From positions 4,402,001 to 4,466,000 of the forward strand of contig JAWWNJ010000001.1 in assembly GCA_037176885.1 (NCBI GenBank): DNA of 64,000 nt. Reading direction: 5' to 3'. Every line of letters starts with the position of its first letter. Position 1 is the stretch's first letter. This document shows positions 55,837 to 64,000 of this stretch, one piece after another. The notes below the pieces were generated by a model. That model saw only the letters and a list, made by a program, of their open reading frames with translations. It did no database searches and was not told the DNA's origin. A program made the position numbers and the translations under genes. The DNA is from Favolaschia claudopus (lineage: Eukaryota; Basidiomycota; Agaricomycetes; Agaricales; Mycenaceae).

Positions 55837-57747
55837 GATGGGTAACTGGGTTAAAGCAAGATTGCTTGAGGTCTTACTGGCAACAACACCAGCGACTCAT
55901 GCACCGTATTTTAATGGTCCTGGCCTCGAGGCCGGCGCGAGGCTTAACGCAAATAGAGTACAGCCGGCATTCTGAGAGTAAGTAAAGAACTTCGATTAGC
56001 GCCCCAGTCCAGGATCCTTCGACATACTTAGTATGTTGCTTGTTGGTGTTGCTGGAAATTGGCTGGAAGAACTTGGGAAGAACATCTGTCATCACGTGGA
56101 CCACACGTGCAGTCTCTCTGATCGGACTTTCCCCGGTCCCGCTCTTAAGCTTTCTTTCCGGCTAGTTCGGAACGTTCTTCCGGCGTTCCCATTGACAACA
56201 CAACGCCCTCCGGTGCAGCCCTGGTACCGCACAGTGGACAGCTCGTAGTTTCGATTTAACACTGTTCAATTTTCTTTCAATTCTTCTTTACTATACCGTG
56301 GGTCCGTACACGGATACCACTCGTCAAAATCTCCTCTCCTCCTGAGTCGGGTCCCGAGCACTTTCAGTTCTCTTTGTTTTCAAATTCTATGGAGGTTTCA
56401 GGCTTGCTACGGGGATCGAATGATTTCGCCGCGTTCAAGTCCGCGTTGCAGTCCAAGGCGTGTCAGAAATATGTACCTTGTATACTACATTGATCTCTAT
56501 TCTCCAACCGGAGCCGACGAGTTTCATAACTGATAGCTTGAACGGCAATGATTCCAACTCGATATACAGCTCAATCACCTTCCCCGGCTGATTTGATTCA
56601 ACGGAATTGATTTAGTTTTCAAGATGAGTTCGCTACTGAATTTGAATTAATTCTGCGCACAACTGCCACAAGAAAAAGGAAGAAAGGTACAACGAGAAAT
56701 CCCGATAATGCAGCTTATCCATATCCTGCGTACAATCTCCAACACACCACGAGCAGTCGTTTGCAGACTGTTTGAATTGTTAATGTAGCTGCGCGACCCA
56801 AGACGTCTTGTGAGGCGTGTTGAAATTGGACGTGTTGTTCGCAGGCGGCGAAGAAGGCGGCGCACAGGAGAGAGCGGGCGATGCCTGCAGGATGAAGATC
56901 GAGAGGTAAAGGAGAGGGTGGATACTACGACGAACCCGGCCATATCGAATTCAGGCCCAACGATCGCGTGGAGGAACTGGACCACGTTGTGGGGTGGCTG
57001 GCAGCATAGTTGTTTGGTAGTGTAGATTACAGATGTTGTAGCTTAGTCAGCTTCTATATTGGGTCTTTCCTGCCTTCACCCACCCGCTGCGAGCCCCTCT
57101 GGCTCATCTCCGGTCCATACCTCCCCGGGGGGTATCCAACGTTGAGCCGGCTAACGGCCAAAACGAAGTCAACACCTGCGCTGAATGCATTAAGCAAAGA
57201 CAATCCACGGCAGTGTGTGAAGTTCCTTCGCACCAAGCCTGAACGAATATGACGGAGGTTTCACTGTTCTTGTGATCCAGAGGTACCCAGGAGTGCCTCA
57301 AGCCTGGGATATTAGAGATCTAGAGACATTGCAATTTCTCCGGCCTTGAGATGCCGTCAATACAGCTAGTTGTCTTTGGGAAACAGCAGCACTGCTCTCT
57401 GAAAGTCGTTGGCAGGTGGGATTTTTTTTGCTTAGCTCTTACCTCGATCCGCGAATAAAGTCAGCAACATTGTGTGCGGCTCGAATGGCAGCTAATCCAG
57501 GTCTTCATGCTGTCTTCATCGGCTGTTTACGATATAACATCCGCAGGAATTGTGATTGTGGGCAAGAACACAACAACTGGTATACAAGCAGCAACAATGC
57601 AACTCTCAAGTACAGTTCAGCGTATTTCAGGTTGATAAAAATGCCATCATCACTAACCTGCAATTGTACACTGCAGTCGTTTCTGAGGCAACGATTCTAC
57701 GGAAGCTATGTGCAGCGCATTTTGTTCTTTTCCTCCTCAGAATATCT
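55837..57747. other. intergenic; no gene supported
   Basis: A minus frame at 56647-56985 has a hydrophobic stretch and several Cys but could not be turned into a coherent gene. The rest is AT-rich. Confidence 0.4.
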
Positions 57748-58134
57748 TCATTGGACCGTGGAGAGTCCGATGTACACACCTACTTCCCACTTCTTACCGG
57801 AGGGACTCGGATTCGCAGTCCAATGGGTGTCGGTCTCCTTCATTTGAATCAATTCAAGTTCATCGTTGGTAGTATGTAAACGAAAATTCCGAGGAGGTGG
57901 CAGGGCGGGCCCAGAGGAGTGCGGCCGCCGAGCATGATGCCTTTTCAGCATAGGATTGTGTGCCGGTAAGTAATCGTCCAGGGTTTCGACGTGCACGGGC
58001 AGCATGGAGGTGGAGGACAAAAGGCTTTTGAAAAGGAAGTTCCTGAGTTCCGGAGGCAGTACATCTACGGCACGAGATGAAACACGAGGTGAGAAAATCT
58101 TTAGTAATCCATGATCTGGACGAGATTTTGCCAT
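57748..58134 (-). CDS. small hypothetical ORF
   Basis: Not recognised. The ATG at 58134 opens about 128 residues: MAKSRPDHGLLKIFSPRVSS, then LPPELRNFLFKSLLSS and a Pro/His-rich middle, then ELELIQMKETDTHWTAN. The sequence is not low-complexity, which argues slightly for a real exon, but there is no domain, and intron boundaries upstream could replace the start. Confidence 0.3.
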   Translation of the reverse strand: MAKSRPDHGLLKIFSPRVSSRAVDVLPPELRNFLFKSLLSSTSMLPVHVETLDDYLPAHNPMLKRHHARRPHSSGPALPPPRNFRLHTTNDELELIQMKETDTHWTANPSPSGKKWEVGVYIGLSTVQ

Positions 58135-58409
58135 CACTAATTCGGTTTGGAGACCTGGATACCTACCGGTACCAGGAACTTTTCCCTTAAAGGTCGCCTC
58201 GGCGGGCTTCAACCTTGAAGGCCGTTATTTCTCTTTCGCTCTACTAAACATTGGCTGAAAAGACGGTACGCACAGAAAAATCAAGCATCAGGCCCGCCGG
58301 CACTTTCATACTAAGTTACTAGCTAGTAGCAGTAGCCATTGGGATTTACTTTGGGTTTACTTCAAGTTTACTTAGATCTAAGCACCGAGGATGAATTGAT
58401 TCTGAACAA

Positions 58410-59111
58410 GCACTGGATGTGTACGGTACACCCTAGTGTTGCCGCGGCTCGGCTCAGCTCGGCTGAGCCGATAGAGCCGAGCTATTTTAAGCCGAGCTGA
58501 GCCAGCCGTTACCAAGGTGGCTCCACGTGGCTCGGCTCAAGCTCAAGCCGGCTTGAGCCCAGCTCAGCCGCAGCTCAGAACAATTTTCTGATTTCTGCGC
58601 TGGCCATTGCGCCAGAGCTTCAAATGACCTTCAGAACGCTCTTACACCCCTCTCTTACGATTCGACTGAATACCTCGCGTTTTGGGCTATCTCAGTAGTG
58701 ATTTTGTCACCGCTGGGAAAAATTTAAAAATAAATTTAATAATCATTTAACGAGCCACGTTGCCCGCGGTGTTGTCGAGACAGTCAAATAGCTGACGAGT
58801 GCTCAGAAAATGTTAGGATAGTGTTTAGATGTTATTGCCATGTAATGGGGTGCATCTACGATGTCCAAAATGCAGCTTTGGGAAAACCCCTCTGAGCCGT
58901 TGGCTAGCCGCGGCTCAGCCGCAAGCCGCTCGAGCCAGCCAGTTATAAATAGCTCGGCTCGGCTTTTGCGGTGATGGCTCTGGAGCCATCAAAAGCCGAG
59001 CCGAGCTAGCCGAAGCCGAGCCGCGGCAACACTAGTACACCCGCCTCAGGAATATCGCATCATTGACAACCAATTATCAAGGCGAACTGGGGTTCAACTC
59101 CCCTCCAGTGT
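58410..59111 (+). other. tRNA-like element 6, split by a hAT-like element
   Basis: After removing 58434-59034 and one GTACACCC, the remainder folds like a tRNA: GCACTGG/CCAGTGT acceptor-like stem, GTGT-ACGGT-ACAC D-like arm, CGCCT/AGGCG anticodon-like stem with a ~28-nt loop, and GGGG-TTCAACT-CCCC T-arm. Position 33 is A and the D-loop is short, so it is tRNA-derived rather than functional. Confidence 0.55.
58434..59034. mobile_element. hAT-like non-autonomous element, 601 bp
   Basis: Perfect 21-bp terminal inverted repeats start TAGTGTTGCCGCGGCTCGGC and are flanked by GTACACCC at 58426-58433 and 59035-59042 (8-bp target duplication; a 6-bp reading with a one-base-longer repeat is also possible). 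The related element at 59243 has a single copy of the site. The TAG start and 8-bp duplication match hAT. Both ends consist of GGCTC/GAGCC-rich palindromic words and there is no ORF, so it would need a transposase in trans. Confidence 0.88.
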
Positions 59112-59242
59112 GTAAGTAACCACGAAACCTTCTTTCAAGTTTTTTTTTCTTGGCGAATCACACACCACTTCAACTTCACACTGGCATTCAACGCCCCTCC
59201 CCCAGTCATTAGTATATTAGTTCCTCTGCACCCTCTTCCGCA

Positions 59243-59341
59243 GCACTGGAAGTGTACGGTACACTCGCCTTGACTCTTTGCACAAATATAACGGTCCCAC
59301 GATATGCCGAGGCGCATAGGGGTTCGACTCCCCATCAGTGC
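59243..59341 (+). other. tRNA-like element 7 (uninterrupted)
   Basis: GCACTGG/TCAGTGC acceptor-like stem, GTGT-ACGGT-ACAC D-like arm, CGCCT/AGGCG anticodon-like stem with a ~38-nt loop, GGGG-TTCGACT-CCCC T-arm (box B GGTTCGACTCC is a perfect consensus). The acceptor differs from element 6 by a compensating change (C/T to T/C) that keeps pairing. Position 33 is G, so not a normal tRNA. Confidence 0.55.
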
Positions 59342-59827
59342 GTGGAGGGCCTTTCGTTGTTTGGTTTCATTTTCCATTTTCCATTTTTCTCCAAACCCTC
59401 TTACATAGTATAAACTCGTTCGCTCACCACCTCCTTGGAATACCTACCTTCAAGTTCTCTACACACCAACGAAAAAAGCCAAAAATACGACACAACGAAT
59501 ACAACATTTTCTTTCGCAAGTGTAGGTACAGTACCGCGATTAGAATTACACAGACTAGCGTACGTATTAGGTCTATAGCTATGAGAGAACGGGGACGTAT
59601 ACGTGTATATGTAGAGCAAAGTACAACAAAGTGCGCATCTAGAATCGAACGAGCGATGAGAGCAAGGCAAACGAGCGAGGTGAGCGAACGGGCGAGCAAA
59701 ATCTAGCAAGTAAGTAACAAGAACGAACGGCAAGAGTTTTTAGGTAAGAGGTTCAGCAAAGTGAGTCGTAGTAGCTTTGAATCCGAAACGGGCACACGCA
59801 AATCACACCCCCATCCCCATCCCCATC
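59342..59827. other. intergenic; no gene supported
   Basis: Purine-rich plus strand downstream of the hypothetical gene; overlapping short frames only. Confidence 0.5.
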
Positions 59828-61327
59828 TCACCTACACTCACCGACCTTCCCAACACCGGCTTCTGCTTCTTCCCCCCACCCACTCCCGCCTTCCCTGCCC
59901 CCTTCCCCCCACCCGTTCCACTCGTAGTCGGAATAGGAATAGGAGCAGCAGCACCAAGCGGCAAAGGGAACGGCGACCCCGGCCTGCGCGCCTTCTTCCC
60001 CTTGACGAATGAGGAGGAATAGGTGGCGAGCGGGGTACGTCCGCGCGGTGGGGGCGCGGGTGAGGGTCGGGCGGGCGGGAGCGGGGTTGGATGTCGAGGT
60101 GGTCGGGGAGTGCGAGGGAGGACTTGGAGGAGAGCGCGAGAGCGGGGGAAGAGCGGTCAAGTGGGAGGTACGATTTGGAGGAGAACGCGGGGGAGTAGCC
60201 CGCGCCTGCGACTTCATCGTAACAGTGGACGACGACGACGGGACGGAGCGCGCGGAGGGGAGGCACGAGGGGCGGCGCGGGATCGGGGTCGATGTGCGCG
60301 GCGGGGAGAAGCCGTTGGGAGGTTCGTCGTCGTCAACATCGTCCCAACCCGAAGTCTCCTGCATGTATACGCCCGAATCATCCACCCTTTTACCTTCTTC
60401 AACCTCAACTTCCTCGATCCCACCACTCAGCCTCGGAGAGCGCAATCCCTGTCCCGGGCGACGCATGCTCGTTCTAGCGCGTGTGCGCCGCGAGCACGGG
60501 GAGCCCGAGGCCGACGGCATGGAGGCAGAAATGGGGAGGGCCTCGCACGAACGATGCACGACGCGGACTGCGCCCTTCGCGAACGGGTCGTAGTCAGACG
60601 GGTAGTTGTCAGTGCCGATGTATGCTGATGCGGTGAGGATGGAGCACTCGGAGGACTCGGAGGCGCAGGCGGAGGAGGAGAAGCAGGAGAGGGTGGGGGA
60701 GGGCGGGGAGGCGTGCGATGCGTCGGAGGTGCAGGCATGCGAGACGTCGGAGGTGCAGCCGCACGCGGATTCGGAATTCGCGTTGTTGTTTGCGAAGGGG
60801 ATGGGCATGGAGTAGGTGAGTGGTGAGTAGGATGAGGACGAGGCGGAGGCAGACGAGGTGGTGCTGCTTCTGCTGTTCCTCGTAGCATTGTGCTCAGTAT
60901 CAGACAACGACAGACCCAGCGACAACGCCAACGACGACCGGGGCACGGCGGCCGCAACAGACGCTTTCGGGATGCGCCGGCGGCGCATGACGAGCGCGGC
61001 GGCGCGTTTCTTGAACTTTGCGAGGAGGAAGCGGACGCGGGCGGAGGTGGAGGTGGAGGCGTGGAGCTGGGCTTGGAGCTGGAGGTTCTGAGCGGACTTT
61101 TTGCGGTTCAAAGAAGGAACGGAGGTGCGTAGGGTGAGGGCTAGAGGTGGGGCGGGACTCGGGTCATCTGGGTCGAGGGCGGAGGTGACGAGGGCGCGAA
61201 AGTCGGAGAGGGAGAAGGGCGGGAGGCGGGCGGCGGGGAGCACTGACACTGCCGACGAGGACGAGGACGAAGACGAGGGGGACGGGGGCAACGACGACGA
61301 CGAGGGGGTGTCGTCGAGGCGGGACAT
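59828..61327 (-). CDS. hypothetical Ser/Pro/Arg-rich protein
   Basis: Not recognised. Up to 499 residues in one frame: a Ser-rich start, a short ordered block (FSLSDFRALVTSALDPDDP), a basic cluster (FLLAKFKKRAAALVMRRRR), a Ser/Ala/Cys-rich middle, then a conserved-looking TDNYPSDYDPFAKGAVRVVH. The tail is Pro-rich. The last ~80 residues become unusual (Gly/Glu/Trp-rich), and a frame shift in this GC-rich tail would give VKGKKARRPGSPFPLPLGAA, so a small 3' intron is likely and the C-terminus given is uncertain. All six frames are fairly open here because of GC bias. Confidence 0.55.
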   Translation of the reverse strand: MSRLDDTPSSSSLPPSPSSSSSSSSAVSVLPAARLPPFSLSDFRALVTSALDPDDPSPAPPLALTLRTSVPSLNRKKSAQNLQLQAQLHASTSTSARVRFLLAKFKKRAAALVMRRRRIPKASVAAAVPRSSLALSLGLSLSDTEHNATRNSRSSTTSSASASSSSYSPLTYSMPIPFANNNANSESACGCTSDVSHACTSDASHASPPSPTLSCFSSSACASESSECSILTASAYIGTDNYPSDYDPFAKGAVRVVHRSCEALPISASMPSASGSPCSRRTRARTSMRRPGQGLRSPRLSGGIEEVEVEEGKRVDDSGVYMQETSGWDDVDDDEPPNGFSPPRTSTPIPRRPSCLPSARSVPSSSSTVTMKSQARATPPRSPPNRTSHLTALPPLSRSPPSPPSHSPTTSTSNPAPARPTLTRAPTARTYPARHLFLLIRQGEEGAQAGVAVPFAAWCCCSYSYSDYEWNGWGEGGREGGSGWGEEAEAGVGKVGECR

Positions 61328-62419
61328 GGTGGTGGTACGAAAGCAAGGAGGGGGGGCGAAGGAGAAGCAGCCATCGAAGAATACGTTGAAGTCGCAATTT
61401 GACTGAAGTGACAGTTAATACCAGAGACGCGTTGTTTACACTTGTTTTTGATGACGAGCTTCTCTTCCACCTCCACTCCCGTTCTTCGGTCTACGCCAGA
61501 ACAGGTCTTATTGCAAGTCTAATACCTTCTAATATCTCCACAAACAGGCTCAAGGAAATATAATGGCTTCACTGGGTCGCTAGCAGGCTGCAGTAGCTCT
61601 GCAATTTTTTTTTTCGTGTTCGGACCAGGTCCACCGACCACGCGATTCACGCCAGTGGCGCCAACTTCCGACGCCAAAACCTGTCTAGTACTGAGCGCCA
61701 CCGGAGGAGATCTTGCTGGTTCTCCTTGGTTCTCTGACCTCCGGTACTCACTTATGCCGATTTCCCCCGGAACGCATTTGTTTCTCGCCGGTGTGAACAG
61801 TTTCCGATTTTCCGATTTTCTTCCAGCCTTTTGAATCCGGAGGCTCTGAATCCTGAATGGCGGATACAATTCAAGAGGCAACAACCCTTCAAGAAAACTC
61901 AAACTGGCTGGCGGCTGGAACGTATGTACCACCGTCATTCCTTCTGCTTCTCAAGTTCATTTATTCAATTATTACATATAAGAACCCCGCATTCCGGCTC
62001 CGACTCGCCTGTCCCCGCGTGGTACGATCGTCTTCTTCGTACTACTCGCTATCTCAAACGACTCTCTTACTCGACTCTGCTGCCCCACTTGAATTCCGGT
62101 CAAGCTCATACCCAGCTCTTTAACTTTCGAAATTCGCGTCAAAAAACCCTACTCGACTTGCCTTATCCTTCACGCGACCGAAATCTTATTCCACCAACCG
62201 ACTGACCGATCGACTACACCCGATTTTCCCGGCCTTCTCCTCCAAACGAAGCACCTTACTGCCCAAATCCGGCTCTCTTCTCATCCAATATCTCACCTCG
62301 GCCTACTCGGCTCACTTCTTCCAGCCCAAGCAACTTCCAAATCCGTTGAACATCTGATGTTCTAATGCAACAACCATACTTAAAGTCTTAAAAAACGCAA
62401 TCCCAACACTTGAAACGAT

Positions 62420-62770
62420 TCCCGGGCAATATACTACCCAAATTCGATTGATTCGAACTAGGGACGGGTAAGCTGATTTCCTTCTATGATAATACCTTCC
62501 TTCCTCTCTGTCGATTACTTCCCTCACTAGGCCTACGATATCGATAACAATCAATTTAATTTACCCCACAACCCTCCTTGAATGATTTCCACGCAGTTGA
62601 CTACCCAAATTCGATTTATTCGAACTCTGTTTTCGTCTGAGGTAAGCCAATTTCCTTTCTTTCCAAATTCCTTTCTGTGCCAACTACCTCCCCCAGATTA
62701 CCCTCAAATTAGCCTCTGTCAGCCACTCGAATCATCTATTCGATTGAATTTACCCCACAATATACAATCC
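62420..62770. repeat. diverged direct repeat pair
   Basis: CTACCCAAATTCGATT(G/T)ATTCGAACT...GTAAGC(T/C)(G/A)ATTTCC and later TTAC(C)CCACAA occur at about 62435-62575 and again at 62598-62762, an approximately 160-bp tandem duplication. Confidence 0.6.
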
Positions 62771-62867
62771 TTCGTCGACATCTTCCTTTTCCTTCCTTCC
62801 TCAATCCTTCCTCGCTTCTCCACTTCCATATATATTTTTTTCGTACTCTTGGATCTTCGGCTTGGCA

Positions 62868-63110
62868 GCGCCGCGGGAGAAGAACGACAAGAATGAGTTG
62901 AGAATGAGCGATGCCATTTGTCGTCGATGTTCGTTGTTTATTAAATTATCATTGACGTTCACGTCGAGGGCGTGGATCTGCGTCTTGGCAATTAGGGGTC
63001 CCGGGTTCGTACCAAGTGAAAAGTCGGCGCCGCGGGAGAAGAACGACAAGAACGAGCGATGTCATTTGTCGGAGGTGAATTAATATTGTCGTCCATGTCG
63101 AGAGCGATGG
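62868..63110. repeat. direct repeat pair GCGCCGCGGGAGAAGAACGA
   Basis: The 20-mer GCGCCGCGGGAGAAGAACGA occurs at about 62869 and 63027, each followed by AAGAA(T/C)GAG, CGATG(C/T)CATTTGTCG and a CATGTCGAG/CACGTCGAGGGCG block. On the minus strand it reads as a repeated SFLSFFSRGA peptide, possibly a duplicated exon of a lost gene. Confidence 0.6.
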
Positions 63111-64000
63111 CGACATCTGACCACTGGAACCCGCCCCGCCAATACTCGGCTCCGGGTGGACCGCAATAAGTAGGTAATCGGTCGGACATGATATGTGCAT
63201 GGTCTTGACGGATGGACTGAGTCCATCTTTTCTTCTCCGAGTCGCTGCACCAAAAACAGATCAATTACTTACAGTGACTGTTAAACTGTTTCTCTCGCTG
63301 GATTCATTACCCGTGCTCCTACCTCGATTCTAAGAGTGTCTGTGAGTCTAAAGTGCCAGTGGATTCCACGGGGAAAAAAACACTGCACTCTGTCATGCTA
63401 CAGGCAAGGAGTCGAACCCTGACTTCGCTCTGTCCTGCTTACAGCTGTTTGCAAAGCTAATGGCACTTTCGATGATTTTATAAATAAAGAACAACTTGAA
63501 CACCCGAACTTACTTTGCCTGTTTCACACTCAATTCTTGCTCGATTCACACGTTTGTAGGCTTAATTTGAAGCGCATCAACGGGGCTTTCATCCCATATC
63601 AAAGTTGTCCTCTAACTCCAAAATTTTGCGATCCTTGATTTTAATTGATCGGCGTTGATATGAAGACTGAAACAGACGTAACTTACTCGTTTCTTGTCAG
63701 AACGACTTCACCCTGGGTGATTATGGAAGCCAGAATATAGGCAAGGAGTTCTGCGATTTCAAAATGCAAGGCAAGGGCCAACCGCTTTCGTAAAAATGAA
63801 TTTACATACCCTAGCATCATTCTCAGTGCCGAGCTGTTTGATTCATGAATTTTCAAAAGGTGAGATTGCAGATCGATTTAGACCTAAAGCCTCGTTGTAC
63901 CATATTTTTACGGCACCAGAATATCTTGAAAACTGAGTGAGAACGGAGCGAAACCACTTTCCAGTCAGACTGTGTATACTCGGCATGATGCGATCAATCT

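Larger units (their letters stand above)
61328..64000. other. non-coding end of the window with short repeats
   Basis: No supported gene. Contains two families of direct repeats (62420-62770 and 62868-63110) and a box-B-like GGGTTCGACTCC on the minus strand at 63405-63416 with a pairable T-arm but no matching acceptor. Confidence 0.5.

Noticed and set aside
60009..60628. Two long plus-strand ORFs opposite the Ser/Pro-rich gene
   Set aside because: Gly/Arg-rich complements of a GC-biased coding region.
63395..63480. Minus-strand tRNA gene around a box-B consensus
   Set aside because: The T-arm pairs well but no 5' acceptor strand matches and the anticodon stem does not pair.
1..64000. CRISPR arrays, bacterial operons or Shine-Dalgarno sites
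   Set aside because: The window is eukaryotic: intron-rich genes, TATA boxes and no spaced identical repeats of CRISPR type.

Overview
This window is a nuclear chromosome segment of a filamentous basidiomycete, most likely an Agaricomycete. The reasons: genes are split by many 45-60 nt spliceosomal introns; F-box/LRR singletons, RTA1-type and rhodopsin-domain membrane proteins, MYND-finger proteins and a TRI5-type sesquiterpene synthase are present; and there is a homobasidiomycete-style mating pheromone precursor ending in a CaaX box. I joined all exons by hand from reading frames and splice consensus. Ends and splice sites are therefore predictions, but every multi-exon model below stays in frame to its stop codon.

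Layout. 1-3.1 kb: about three tandem ~1 kb units carrying tRNA-like sequences on both strands; the third is split by a 776-bp inverted-repeat transposon. 3.9-5.2 kb: TRI5-family terpene synthase (-). 7.1-8.3 kb: disordered hypothetical (-). 9.5-10.7 kb: F-box protein (-). 11.7-16.2 kb: two tandem seven-helix membrane protein genes of identical exon structure, with a tail-anchored MYND gene between them. 16.4-19.1 kb: two tandem alpha/beta hydrolase genes. 19.5-23.7 kb: a long repeated unit (copy 1) with one intact ORF. 25.9 kb: pheromone precursor. 27.5 kb: secreted PAN-like protein. 28.8-30.6 kb: proline dehydrogenase. 31.5-35.2 kb: two hypotheticals. 35.9-45.0 kb: a dense housekeeping block (NmrA-like, EFM5, cupin, VPS4, AMP-forming ligase, truncated FHA protein). 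45.6-47.2 kb: second F-box protein. 47.3-51.5 kb: copy 2 of the repeated unit, inverted and decayed. 52.2-55.8 kb: RTA1-like exporter and an F-box-like/LRR protein. 58.4-59.3 kb: two more tRNA-like sequences, one split by a 601-bp hAT-like element. 59.8-61.3 kb: Ser/Pro-rich hypothetical. 61.4-64 kb: short repeats and no convincing gene.

The genes do not form one pathway. The terpene synthase has no recognisable tailoring enzymes beside it, and the pheromone gene has no STE3 receptor in the window. The most unusual content is structural: (i) the ~4 kb inverted pair of an element I cannot assign to a known class; (ii) two non-autonomous transposons, each inserted in the D-arm/box-A part of a tRNA-like sequence, with empty sites readable from paralogues; (iii) a high share of GC-AG introns, including a GT-to-GC donor switch between tandem paralogues; (iv) a pheromone precursor with an internally duplicated CaaX-like module.
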